Part shown: positions 41,286 through 48,698 of the stretch, in pieces
How positions within the stretch are numbered: the stretch's first letter is position 1
How the letters are laid out: the number at the start of each line of letters is the position of its first letter
NCBI GenBank assembly: GCA_017458145.1
Contig: JAFTGA010000015.1
Span: forward strand, 62,001 to 126,000
DNA from: Bacteroidales bacterium
GTDB lineage: Bacteria; Bacteroidota; Bacteroidia; Bacteroidales; UBA932
Direction of reading: 5' to 3'
DNA: 64,000 bases
Made by a program: the position numbers and the translations under genes
Notes under the pieces: generated by a model
What the model was told of the DNA's origin: nothing
Database searches by the model: none
What the model saw: the letters and a program-made list of their open reading frames with translations, nothing else

Positions 41286-41606
41286 ATGGAAAAGAAAATA
41301 CCTACCAATACCATCACGCGGGACATCAAGGATCTCGCCGCCCCGACGGGCAACATCTATGAGACTGTCGTCATCCTGTCCAAGCGCGCCAACCAGATTG
41401 CGCTGGCCGAGAAGAAGGAGCTTGCCAAGAAGCTGGAGGATTTCCGCGGCGAGCGCGACACGATGGACGAAGTGTTCGAAAACAAGGAGCAGATCGAAAT
41501 CTCCAAATACTACGAACGCCAGCCCAAGCCGGATCTCGTCGCCATTTCCGAATTCGAGGACGGCGAGCTTTACTACCGGGTAGCCCAGGAAGACGGTGCT
41601 GCATAG
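41286..41606 (+). CDS. rpoZ: RNA polymerase omega subunit, Bacteroidetes type
   Basis: The 106-residue protein has TGNIYETVVILSKRANQIALAEKKELAKKL, the Bacteroidetes omega signature, then an acidic tail. It supports assembly of RNA polymerase. It lies between bamD and recN. In Bacteroides, as I recall it, coaBC lies between omega and recN, but here recN begins inside the last codons of rpoZ. Confidence 0.88.
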   Translation: MEKKIPTNTITRDIKDLAAPTGNIYETVVILSKRANQIALAEKKELAKKLEDFRGERDTMDEVFENKEQIEISKYYERQPKPDLVAISEFEDGELYYRVAQEDGAA

Positions 41607-43275
41607 TCTTCATATTGAGCATTACATACTGATAGACTCTCTGGATATCACTTTTCCGGAGGGTCTGGTCATTATTACGGGGCAGACGGGCGCCGGCAAG
41701 TCGATCCTGCTGGGGGCCCTGTCCCTGCTTGCCGGCGCCCGGGCCGATGCCACGCAGATTGCCCGGGGGGCGGATTCCTGCGTCGTCGAGGCGGAGTTCG
41801 CGCTCGGCCCGGACGAGGCGCTGGGGGCCCTGCTCGAAGCGGCCGACGTGGAGCAGCCGGCGGACGGTGTGCTGCTGATCCGGCGCGTGGTGGCCCGCTC
41901 GGGCCGCTCCCGTTCATTTATCAACGACTGCCCGGTGCCGGTGGGGCTGCTGCAGGAAGTGGCGGCCCGGCTGGTGGATATCCATTCGCAGCACAAGAGC
42001 CTGCTGCTGACCGACGCCCGCTTCCAGCTTTCGGTGCTGGACCATTTCGCCGGCAACGGCGCGCGACTGGATGCCTGCCGGGAAGCCTGGCGCGGCCTGC
42101 AGGACCTGCGCTCCCGGCTCGCCGAGGCGCGCGCACAACTCGAACGGATGGAAGCCGACCGGGACTACAATGAAGCCCAGTGGCGCCAGCTGGACGAAGC
42201 GAAGCTCGTCCCCGGGGAACTCGCCGCGCTCGAAGAGGAGCAGAAAAGCCTGGCGAACGCCGAACAGATCAAGGAGTCTCTGGGCCGGGCGCTCTCGCTG
42301 CTGCTGCCGGAGGGGGAGACCCCCGGTGTTGCGGCGGCGCTCAAGGAAGCGGCCCGCCAGCTCGACCACACGGCCCGCTACCTGCCCGCTGCGGCGGAAC
42401 TCCAGGCGCGCCTGGACTCTGCGCGGATCGAACTGGAGGACATCGTTTCGGAGACCGAGGTGCTGGATGCCCGGGTGGACCTCTCTCCCGAGCGTCTGGA
42501 GGCGGTGGAGGACCGGATGTCCCGGCTCTACTCCCTGCTCAAGAAACACAGTTGCGCGACGGTCGAGGAACTGATCGCCGTCCGCGAGCGCTACAGTGAG
42601 ATGCTCTTCGACTCCACGGCCCTGCAGGACCGCATCGCAGCCCTGGAAAAGGAGGAGCAGGCGGCTGCCGCCACGTATGATGCGGCCTGTGCGGCGCTCC
42701 GGCAGGCCCGGGTGCAGGCAGCCCCCCGTTTCGCCGCGGAAATCACGGACGCGCTGCACTTCCTGGAGCTGGACCGCGCCGTCTTCGAGGTGGCGCTGGA
42801 AGCCGCCCCGGCCGGCCCAGCGGGGATCGACCGCGCCGCCTACCTGTTCTCTTCCACCGGGCAGGCGCCCGTGGATGTGGCGAAATGTGCTTCCGGTGGA
42901 GAACTGTCGCGCATCATGCTCAGCCTCAAGGCGATGATGGCGCGGTTCGTCGGCATGCCGACCTTGATCTTCGACGAGATCGATACCGGAGTAAGCGGCA
43001 GCGTGGCCGACAAGATGGGCCGGATGATCTGTGAAATGGGGCGTGACATGCAGGTATTCTCGATCACCCACCTGCCGCAGGTGGCCGCCAAGGGTGACGC
43101 CCATTATGTGGTGTCGAAATCCGTTACGCCGGAAGGCCGGACGGTCTCTTCGATCCGGGAAGTGAAAGGAGAGGAGCGGACTCGCGAAATCGCCCGTCTG
43201 CTCAGCGGCGAGACCATCACGCCCGCCGCCATCGCGAATGCCCGCGATCTGCTTACTTCTCCAGGACGGTCGTGA
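41596..43275 (+). CDS. recN: DNA repair protein RecN, GTG start
   Basis: The 559-residue SMC-like ATPase acts in double-strand-break repair. The Walker A motif is ITGQTGAGKSILLGAL (about residues 28-43). RSFIND and DIHSQHKSLLL follow, a long coiled-coil centre (about 150-360) comes next, then the signature CASGGELSRIMLSLK and Walker B in TLIFDEIDTGVSG. The frame begins at GTG 41596-41598, giving LHSLHIEHYILID, and overlaps rpoZ by 11 nt. The 3' end overlaps the convergent gene by 23 nt. Confidence 0.95.
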   Translation: MLHSLHIEHYILIDSLDITFPEGLVIITGQTGAGKSILLGALSLLAGARADATQIARGADSCVVEAEFALGPDEALGALLEAADVEQPADGVLLIRRVVARSGRSRSFINDCPVPVGLLQEVAARLVDIHSQHKSLLLTDARFQLSVLDHFAGNGARLDACREAWRGLQDLRSRLAEARAQLERMEADRDYNEAQWRQLDEAKLVPGELAALEEEQKSLANAEQIKESLGRALSLLLPEGETPGVAAALKEAARQLDHTARYLPAAAELQARLDSARIELEDIVSETEVLDARVDLSPERLEAVEDRMSRLYSLLKKHSCATVEELIAVRERYSEMLFDSTALQDRIAALEKEEQAAAATYDAACAALRQARVQAAPRFAAEITDALHFLELDRAVFEVALEAAPAGPAGIDRAAYLFSSTGQAPVDVAKCASGGELSRIMLSLKAMMARFVGMPTLIFDEIDTGVSGSVADKMGRMICEMGRDMQVFSITHLPQVAAKGDAHYVVSKSVTPEGRTVSSIREVKGEERTREIARLLSGETITPAAIANARDLLTSPGRS

Positions 43276-44503
43276 GGTCCGGACGGTAGACCACCCGGCG
43301 GACCGCCTGGTTCACGCGGGGCTGCGCCTCGGTGAACAGGAAATCGGACTGCAAGCCTTTCTCCCGGTAGTCCGGGAGTTTTTTGTACCACTGGCGGCCG
43401 AATCGGGTACACATCGACACGTAGTAGTGCATGGTGTCATAGCCCTGGAAGGCAAAGGATCCCGGCTCGTTCTGGAACAGGGACCGGTAGGCCAGGATGA
43501 AACGCTCCACGGCCGGGTCTTCGTAGTCGATGAAATAGGCCGAGGCCAGGTGGGCGTTGGTATTGTGAAGGTCGGCCTGCCCGGTGCCGTTGGTGCGCAC
43601 ACGGGTGGTGCCGTAGAGGATGACATTGTTGTTGCGGGCCCCTTCGATGCTCAGGCTGCGGACCGTGCCGGTGATGAAGTTGTCCCGGTCGGAGGCGATC
43701 AGCACCCGCACCTTCCCGTCTTCGGGATAGGGAATCCGGTTGGCGGCGGAGACGCTCCGGAAAGGGATCCCGCTCTCCTGCAGCCGGGAGAGGAGATAGA
43801 CGCTCTGCTCGCCGGGGGCGGCGACGGCGGTGTCCCGGACGACGTACAGCTCTTCGCCGGGCAGGCGGTCCTGCTGCACCCAGCGGACCAGTTCGTCCAT
43901 CTGGGCGGTCCAGGGGGTGGGGGACTGCACGATGTGGGCGTCGGCGGCCAGGTCCGCTGCCTTGGGATCCAGCGGGGAGACCAGGTATGTGTCGGGTCCG
44001 CACTGCGGCAGGGCCTGTCGGATGTCCTGCAGGGTGACGGGGCCGATGATGACGTCGTTGGCGGTATAGAGGGATGCCGGGGCTGCGATCTTGCCGTCCG
44101 CCGTGTCGAAGACCTGCAGGTCGGCTTTCAGGCCCGTTGCCCCCAGATCCCGCAGCGCCAGCAGGGCGCCGCTGTAGAAGTCCAGGAAATTCTCGCTGGC
44201 CTTGGTCCCGGAGGCCTGCAGCGGAAGTGCCAGCCCGATGTGGACCACTTCCGGAATATCCAGCACGAATACGTCCTCCACGATGCCGGGGACAGTCTGC
44301 AGGGAGTCCGCCAGGCCGGTGGAAATGCTGTCGAAGACAGGCGGCAGGGCGGTGCTGTCCGGACGGATCCGTACCGGCACGGTGTCGCGTACGGCGGTCT
44401 TCGGGTTGTTCTGCTTCTTCTTGCCGGGGAACAGGTACCACTGCGCGGAGGCGCAGGCCGGAATCAGGCAGAAAAGGATGAGCAGGGTGCAGAATTTCTT
44501 CAT
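43253..44503 (-). CDS. Periplasmic type-1 binding-protein-like protein
   Basis: The 416-residue product has a signal peptide (1-20, ending ASAQ). A domain follows that resembles type-1 periplasmic binding proteins and LpoA-like peptidoglycan-synthase activators: VHIGLALPLQASG, NFLDFYSGALLALRDLGATG and a VIIGPVT---I motif. The C-terminal half has ILYGTTRV-like strands and the F-GYDTMHYYV motif. In Bacteroidetes, homologues often carry N-terminal LysM repeats, which are absent here. A role in envelope or peptidoglycan homeostasis is inferred. It lies 7 nt downstream of the glycosyltransferase gene. Confidence 0.78.
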   Translation of the reverse strand: MKKFCTLLILFCLIPACASAQWYLFPGKKKQNNPKTAVRDTVPVRIRPDSTALPPVFDSISTGLADSLQTVPGIVEDVFVLDIPEVVHIGLALPLQASGTKASENFLDFYSGALLALRDLGATGLKADLQVFDTADGKIAAPASLYTANDVIIGPVTLQDIRQALPQCGPDTYLVSPLDPKAADLAADAHIVQSPTPWTAQMDELVRWVQQDRLPGEELYVVRDTAVAAPGEQSVYLLSRLQESGIPFRSVSAANRIPYPEDGKVRVLIASDRDNFITGTVRSLSIEGARNNNVILYGTTRVRTNGTGQADLHNTNAHLASAYFIDYEDPAVERFILAYRSLFQNEPGSFAFQGYDTMHYYVSMCTRFGRQWYKKLPDYREKGLQSDFLFTEAQPRVNQAVRRVVYRPDLTTVLEK

Positions 44504-44510
44504 GTCAGTT

Positions 44511-45635
44511 CTATTTTAAGCGGCCGGCAAAGTCGGCCAGATCGTGTGTAAAACGGCTCCAGGAGAGCCGGTCTTTCTCGAAGCGCATCCCCGCCTGCAA
44601 GCGGTCGCGCAGCGTCGGCTCCGCGAAATAGCGCCGGATGGCGGCGGCGATGCATCCGGGCGTGCCCTCCTCACAGACAATTCCCGTGCCGCGCTCGCCG
44701 ACGGTCTCCCTGAGCCCGCCCACGTCAGTGACCACCATCGGCACCTCGAAATGCGTGGAGACGGAACTGATCCCGCTCTGGGTGGCGCTGCGGTAGGGGA
44801 GAACGGCCAGGTCGGCGGCGGAGAAATAATCCTTGACCCGGGAGTCGCGGATGTAGGACGGGAAGACGTGGACGCTGCCGGGATCCCGGCCGGCGTCGAT
44901 GAGCGCCTGGTATTTCCCGAAAGACCCGTAAGGCTCCCCGGCGATGACCAGCTGGTAGCTGTCGTCCAGCAGGTCAAAGGCGCGCAGGAGGATGTCCAGA
45001 CCCTTGTATTCGCGGATCAGGCCGAAGAACAGCAGGGTTTTGCGGCCGGAGGGAAGACCGAGCCTGCGCTCTGCCTCCGCGCGGGGAAGCCGCTGCCCGA
45101 AATGGGTGTAGATGGGGTGGGGAAGCACGGCGTGGGGGATGTCCGGGCGCAGGGCGAGCAGGTCCCTTCCGACCTCTTCGCACAGGGTCACGGCCCCGTC
45201 CAGTCCGTGCACGAACCAGCGTGTGAGCGGGGCGTCGAACCAGTGCCGCTCGTGCGGGATCACGTTGTCCAGGATGCCGACCGTCCGGCACTGCGGCCCG
45301 GCGTGGCGGACCACCCAGCCCAGCGACGGGGCGAACCAGGACATCCAGTAGCGGACGAGGAGCAGGTCCGGGGCCCAGCGGCGGATGACGCGCGCCGTCC
45401 GCCCCCAGGAGAAAGGATTTGCCGTATCCAGCAGGGCTTGCGCCTCGATGGACACGGCTTCATCTTCAGGGGTGACGTACTGGGTCTTGCCCGGGAACAG
45501 GAAATCCGGATATTGCCGGCTGAAGTTGAACGCGCGTACGTCGTGCTCTTTGCCCAGCTCTTCGAAAAGGTTGGCGTTGAACTGGGCGATACCTCCGCGG
45601 AAGGGGTAGAAGCAGGACAGTATGGCGATCTTCAA
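44511..45635 (-). CDS. Glycosyltransferase, GT-B fold (GT4-like)
   Basis: The 374-residue product has the GT-B two-domain pattern. The N-terminal domain carries FYPFRGGIAQFNANLFEEL. The C-terminal nucleotide-sugar domain has KTLLFFGLIREYKGLDILLRAF, VIAGEPYGSF and the family motif STHFEVPMVVTDVGGL. It is likely to transfer a sugar from an NDP donor onto a surface glycan or lipid. Acceptor and sugar are unknown. It lies 3 nt downstream of the OmpH-like gene. Confidence 0.9.
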   Translation of the reverse strand: MKIAILSCFYPFRGGIAQFNANLFEELGKEHDVRAFNFSRQYPDFLFPGKTQYVTPEDEAVSIEAQALLDTANPFSWGRTARVIRRWAPDLLLVRYWMSWFAPSLGWVVRHAGPQCRTVGILDNVIPHERHWFDAPLTRWFVHGLDGAVTLCEEVGRDLLALRPDIPHAVLPHPIYTHFGQRLPRAEAERRLGLPSGRKTLLFFGLIREYKGLDILLRAFDLLDDSYQLVIAGEPYGSFGKYQALIDAGRDPGSVHVFPSYIRDSRVKDYFSAADLAVLPYRSATQSGISSVSTHFEVPMVVTDVGGLRETVGERGTGIVCEEGTPGCIAAAIRRYFAEPTLRDRLQAGMRFEKDRLSWSRFTHDLADFAGRLK

Positions 45636-45638
45636 GCC

Positions 45639-46253
45639 TTACTCGGATTTGCCCTTCTCCTTGACGTAGGCGGCGTTGAGACCTTCGATCAGGGCGTCGG
45701 TGATATCGAGGGAGGCGTCCGCGGTGACCACCGGGGCCGGCAGGATTTCACCCTGGGTGGCGAGAATCATCCCGTAGCCCATCGTCGCATTGTATTCATC
45801 CACGAAACTCTTGATCGCGTCGGAGATCTGGTTCAGCATCACCTGCTGCTCCTCGAGGATCTCCTGCTGCTTCTGGTTCGCGTAGTTCTCCACGCTGGCC
45901 TGCTGCTCCTGGAGCTTCTGGCTCTGGACCTGGGCGGTGGACTGGGTCATCAGGCCCTTGTTCAGCTTGTCCTGGAAGGAATTGGCGTCCTTCTGGAACT
46001 TGTTGACGCGGCGCTGGACTTCCTGGTTGATGCTGTTGGCCTTGGTCTCGAAGACGCTGCGCAGGTCATTGGCCATGTCGTATTCCGCCAGGACGCGGTC
46101 CATGTTGAAATAGACGATGGCGCCGGGCTGGGCGCTGGACTCGGACTGCGCGGGGGCCGGCTTCTTGCTGTTGCCTTGGGCGAGGTTTACGACGGCCAGG
46201 GCGATCACGCCGGCAAGGGCGATGATGCTGAGGATGAGCGGTAATTTTTTCAT
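45639..46253 (-). CDS. OmpH/Skp-like periplasmic protein
   Basis: The 204-residue product has an N-terminal signal or anchor helix (4-26) and a Ser/Ala/Pro linker. The Skp-like core starts at GAIVYFNMDRVLAEYDMA, followed by a long coiled coil rich in Gln and Glu (about 70-145). It resembles the second OmpH protein at 51309-51884 but is probably membrane anchored. It is likely a chaperone for unfolded outer-membrane proteins. Confidence 0.87.
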   Translation of the reverse strand: MKKLPLILSIIALAGVIALAVVNLAQGNSKKPAPAQSESSAQPGAIVYFNMDRVLAEYDMANDLRSVFETKANSINQEVQRRVNKFQKDANSFQDKLNKGLMTQSTAQVQSQKLQEQQASVENYANQKQQEILEEQQVMLNQISDAIKSFVDEYNATMGYGMILATQGEILPAPVVTADASLDITDALIEGLNAAYVKEKGKSE

Positions 46254-46290
46254 TTTATCTGTTGTTGTTTATTTCCAGTCTGTCAAAAGT

Positions 46291-46313
46291 CGTTCCGGTC
46301 CGGGACCGGAACG
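46291..46313. terminator. Hairpin between pdxJ and the OmpH-like gene
   Basis: CGTTCCGGTC pairs with GACCGGAACG around a 3-nt CGG loop, a 10-bp perfect stem. On the minus strand it is followed by ACTTTTGAC, a weak T-run, so it may act as a partial terminator after pdxJ. The stem sequence is related to the TTCCGGGC repeats. Confidence 0.55.
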
Positions 46314-46335
46314 GCCATAAAGTCCGCAAAATTAG

Positions 46336-47055
46336 TTAAAAATTCTGAATCTTCGATAAATATTCCCGGATTGTTGTCTCGAGTCCCAGGTAGATGGCGT
46401 CGCAGATCAGGGCGTGGCCGATGCTGACCTCGTCCGTCCAGGGGATGGTCCGGATGAAGTAGGCAAGGTTCTCCAGGGAAAGGTCGTGGCCGGCGTTGAG
46501 GCCGAGGCCCAGGTCTCGGGCCGCCTGAGCCGTGGCGAGATAGGGGGCGATGGCCGCTTCGCGGCCGGAAGCGTACCCGGCGGCATAGGCGGCGGTGTAG
46601 AGCTCCACGCGGTCGGCGCCGCACTTGAATGCACCTTCGGCCATTTTCGGATCCGGATCGATGAAAATCGAGGTGCGGATGCCGCGCTCCTTGAAGGAAG
46701 CGCAGGTCCGTTTGAGAAAGGCGTGGTTGCGGATCGTGTCCCAGCCGGCGTTGGAGGTCAGGGCGTCGGGGGCGTCCGGGACCAGCGTGACCTGGTCGGG
46801 CACGACTTCGCAGACCAGCGCGGAGAAACTCCCCGTCGGGTTGCCTTCGATGTTGAACTCCGTGGCCACGGCGGGGCGCAGGGTGCGCACGTCGCTGTAG
46901 CGGATATGCCGCTCGTCGGGGCGGGGGTGGACGGTGATGCCCTGGGCGCCGAAACGCTCGCAGTCGAGGGCGGCCTTGAGCACGTCCGGCAGATTGCCTC
47001 CCCGGGCGTTGCGCAGCAGGGCGATCTTGTTGATATTAACACTTAATCGGGTCAT
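46336..47055 (-). CDS. pdxJ: Pyridoxine 5'-phosphate synthase
   Basis: The 239-residue TIM-barrel enzyme condenses 1-deoxyxylulose-5-phosphate with amino-oxyacetone phosphate in vitamin B6 synthesis. It has [67 protein letters not shown] and [15 protein letters not shown] 47053-47055 is chosen because the more distal ATG at 47076 lies upstream of the predicted transcript start. pdxA is not in the window. Confidence 0.96.
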   Translation of the reverse strand: MTRLSVNINKIALLRNARGGNLPDVLKAALDCERFGAQGITVHPRPDERHIRYSDVRTLRPAVATEFNIEGNPTGSFSALVCEVVPDQVTLVPDAPDALTSNAGWDTIRNHAFLKRTCASFKERGIRTSIFIDPDPKMAEGAFKCGADRVELYTAAYAAGYASGREAAIAPYLATAQAARDLGLGLNAGHDLSLENLAYFIRTIPWTDEVSIGHALICDAIYLGLETTIREYLSKIQNF

Positions 47056-47077
47056 TCCATCTTGGATTAAAAACACA

Positions 47078-47125
47078 CAAAAGTAAGCATTTTATACAAT
47101 AATTGTAAATTTAGTGCTAAATTTG
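47078..47125. promoter_or_regulatory. Divergent -7 boxes for pdxJ (minus) and nadK (plus)
   Basis: CAAAAGTA at 47078-47085 is TACTTTTG on the minus strand; the start is about 47074 and the leader 19 nt. TAAATTTG at 47118-47125 is the plus-strand box; the start is about 47129, 6 nt before ATG 47135. Confidence 0.65.
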
Positions 47126-47134
47126 AGGCTCGAA

Positions 47135-47959
47135 ATGAAATTGGCCTATTATATTAAAAAAGAGCGGCTCCGCTCAGATGCCCGCGTGGAGGCCCTCCTG
47201 GCGCGTTTCCGCGCCAGTGGGCATGCGCTCTATCCCGTCGGTGGACCTTCCGGCCTGCAGGACGGGACGGACGCCCTGCTGGGGCTGGGCGGCGACGGCA
47301 CCTTCCTGTCCGCCGCGCGGATCGCCGTGCCGGCCGGCGTGCCGGTGCTGGGGGTCAATTTCGGCCGTCTCGGTTTCCTGTCCGAGAGCGATCCCGGCGC
47401 CGTCGTGGACGCCCTGGACCGGGGCGACTATCTGGTGGAGGAGAGGGAATTGCTGCAGATCCGCTGCGACGCCCTGCCGGAGGCGGACGACTGGCCTTTC
47501 GCGCTCAACGAGATGAGCGTCTCGCGCCTGAGCGCTTCGATGCTGGGGGTGGACGTGTCCGTGGACGGCTCCGCGCTGCCGACCTACTGGGCGGACGGCC
47601 TGCTGGTCGCCACGAGTTCCGGCTCCACGGCCTATTCGCTGAGCGTCGGCGGCCCGATCTGCCTGCCGGAGACCCAGCTGTTCATCGTGTCCCCGATCTC
47701 GCCGCACAACCTCAATGTCCGTCCGCTGATCGTGCCGGAGACTTCCTCCCTGCGGATCACTCTCCGCTCGCGGGACGAACGCGCCATCCTGACGATGGAC
47801 AACCGGAACTATACGGTCCCCGTGGGGGCCGTGATTGAAGTAAATGCCGCGCCGATGCGCCTGAAGCGCCTGCGGCTGGGCGAGTCTAATTTTATCAATG
47901 CGCTGCGCACGCGTCTCCTCTGGGGCGAGGATCTCCGGAACGGCAGCGGCCTGGAATGA
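47135..47959 (+). CDS. nadK: NAD kinase
   Basis: The 274-residue enzyme phosphorylates NAD to NADP. Signatures are LGLGGDGTFLSAAR (GGDG), GVNFGRLGFLSE, ALNEMSVSR, DGLLVATSSGSTAYSLSVGGP and SPISPHNLNVRPLIVP. ATG 47135 is used because the earlier in-frame ATG (47114) lies upstream of the promoter box. It leads the nadK-uppS pair and is followed by bamA. Confidence 0.95.
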   Translation: MKLAYYIKKERLRSDARVEALLARFRASGHALYPVGGPSGLQDGTDALLGLGGDGTFLSAARIAVPAGVPVLGVNFGRLGFLSESDPGAVVDALDRGDYLVEERELLQIRCDALPEADDWPFALNEMSVSRLSASMLGVDVSVDGSALPTYWADGLLVATSSGSTAYSLSVGGPICLPETQLFIVSPISPHNLNVRPLIVPETSSLRITLRSRDERAILTMDNRNYTVPVGAVIEVNAAPMRLKRLRLGESNFINALRTRLLWGEDLRNGSGLE

Positions 47960-47965
47960 CAGACG

Positions 47966-48673
47966 ATGGAAATACCGAGCAAACTGCCGACACACGTATC
48001 CATAATCATGGACGGCAATGGCCGCTGGGCCAAAGAAAGGGGGAAAGAGCGGATTTACGGCCATTTCGAGGGCGTGGAGAGCGTCCGTGCCGTGATGGAA
48101 GCCGGGGTGGAATGGAAGATTCCCTACATTTCGTTCTTCGCTTTTTCAGAAGAGAACTGGGGCCGCCCGGAGGCGGAGGTGAGCGCCCTGATGGACCTGA
48201 TGGGCCGGGCCATGCTTCAGGAGCTGGACACGTTCAACGCGCACGACGTGCGCTTCATGGTGCTGGGCAACCGCGACCGCCTCTCGGAGGCGCTCAAAGC
48301 GGACATTGACCAGGTGACGGCCGCCACGGCCGGCAACCGCGGCCTGACGATGATCCTGTTCCTGAGTTACAGCGGGCAGTGGGATATCTTGCAGGCGGCG
48401 GAGAAAATGGCACACGATTTGATTAACCATCCCGGGCAAGCGGTACGGCCGGAGGACCTCTCCCGCCACCTGGTGACCGCGGGCATCCCGGATCCGGACT
48501 TGCTGATCCGGACTTCGGGAGAAAAGAGAATCAGCAATTACCTGCTTTGGCAGACGGCATACACCGAATTTGTATTTACCGACACGCTTTGGCCGGATTT
48601 CCGCAGGGAGGCGTTCCGGCAGGCGCTCGAAGAGTTCGCTTCGCGCGACCGGCGTTTCGGAAAAATCAAATAA
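47966..48673 (+). CDS. uppS: Undecaprenyl diphosphate synthase
   Basis: The 235-residue cis-prenyltransferase makes the C55 carrier for peptidoglycan and surface glycans. It has HVSIIMDGNGRWAKERG (catalytic Asp and diphosphate-binding Arg), FFAFSEENWGRP, LSYSGQWDI and DLLIRTSGEKRISNYLLWQ with the C-terminal signature. It sits 6 nt after nadK, and bamA follows 25 nt later. Confidence 0.97.
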   Translation: MEIPSKLPTHVSIIMDGNGRWAKERGKERIYGHFEGVESVRAVMEAGVEWKIPYISFFAFSEENWGRPEAEVSALMDLMGRAMLQELDTFNAHDVRFMVLGNRDRLSEALKADIDQVTAATAGNRGLTMILFLSYSGQWDILQAAEKMAHDLINHPGQAVRPEDLSRHLVTAGIPDPDLLIRTSGEKRISNYLLWQTAYTEFVFTDTLWPDFRREAFRQALEEFASRDRRFGKIK

Positions 48674-48678
48674 TTGGG

Positions 48679-48686
48679 TATATTTG
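48679..48686 (+). promoter_or_regulatory. -7 promoter box of bamA
   Basis: TATATTTG, with a predicted start at about 48690, 9 nt before ATG 48699. It supports the start inside the longer open frame that begins at 48570. Confidence 0.65.
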
Positions 48687-48698
48687 CACATTTATCGG

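Noticed and set aside
46291..46313. Fourth copy of the GTCATTCCGGGC repeat
   Set aside because: It shares TTCCGG with the family but lacks GTCA and the internal spacer, and its loop differs. It is better described as a simple terminator hairpin.
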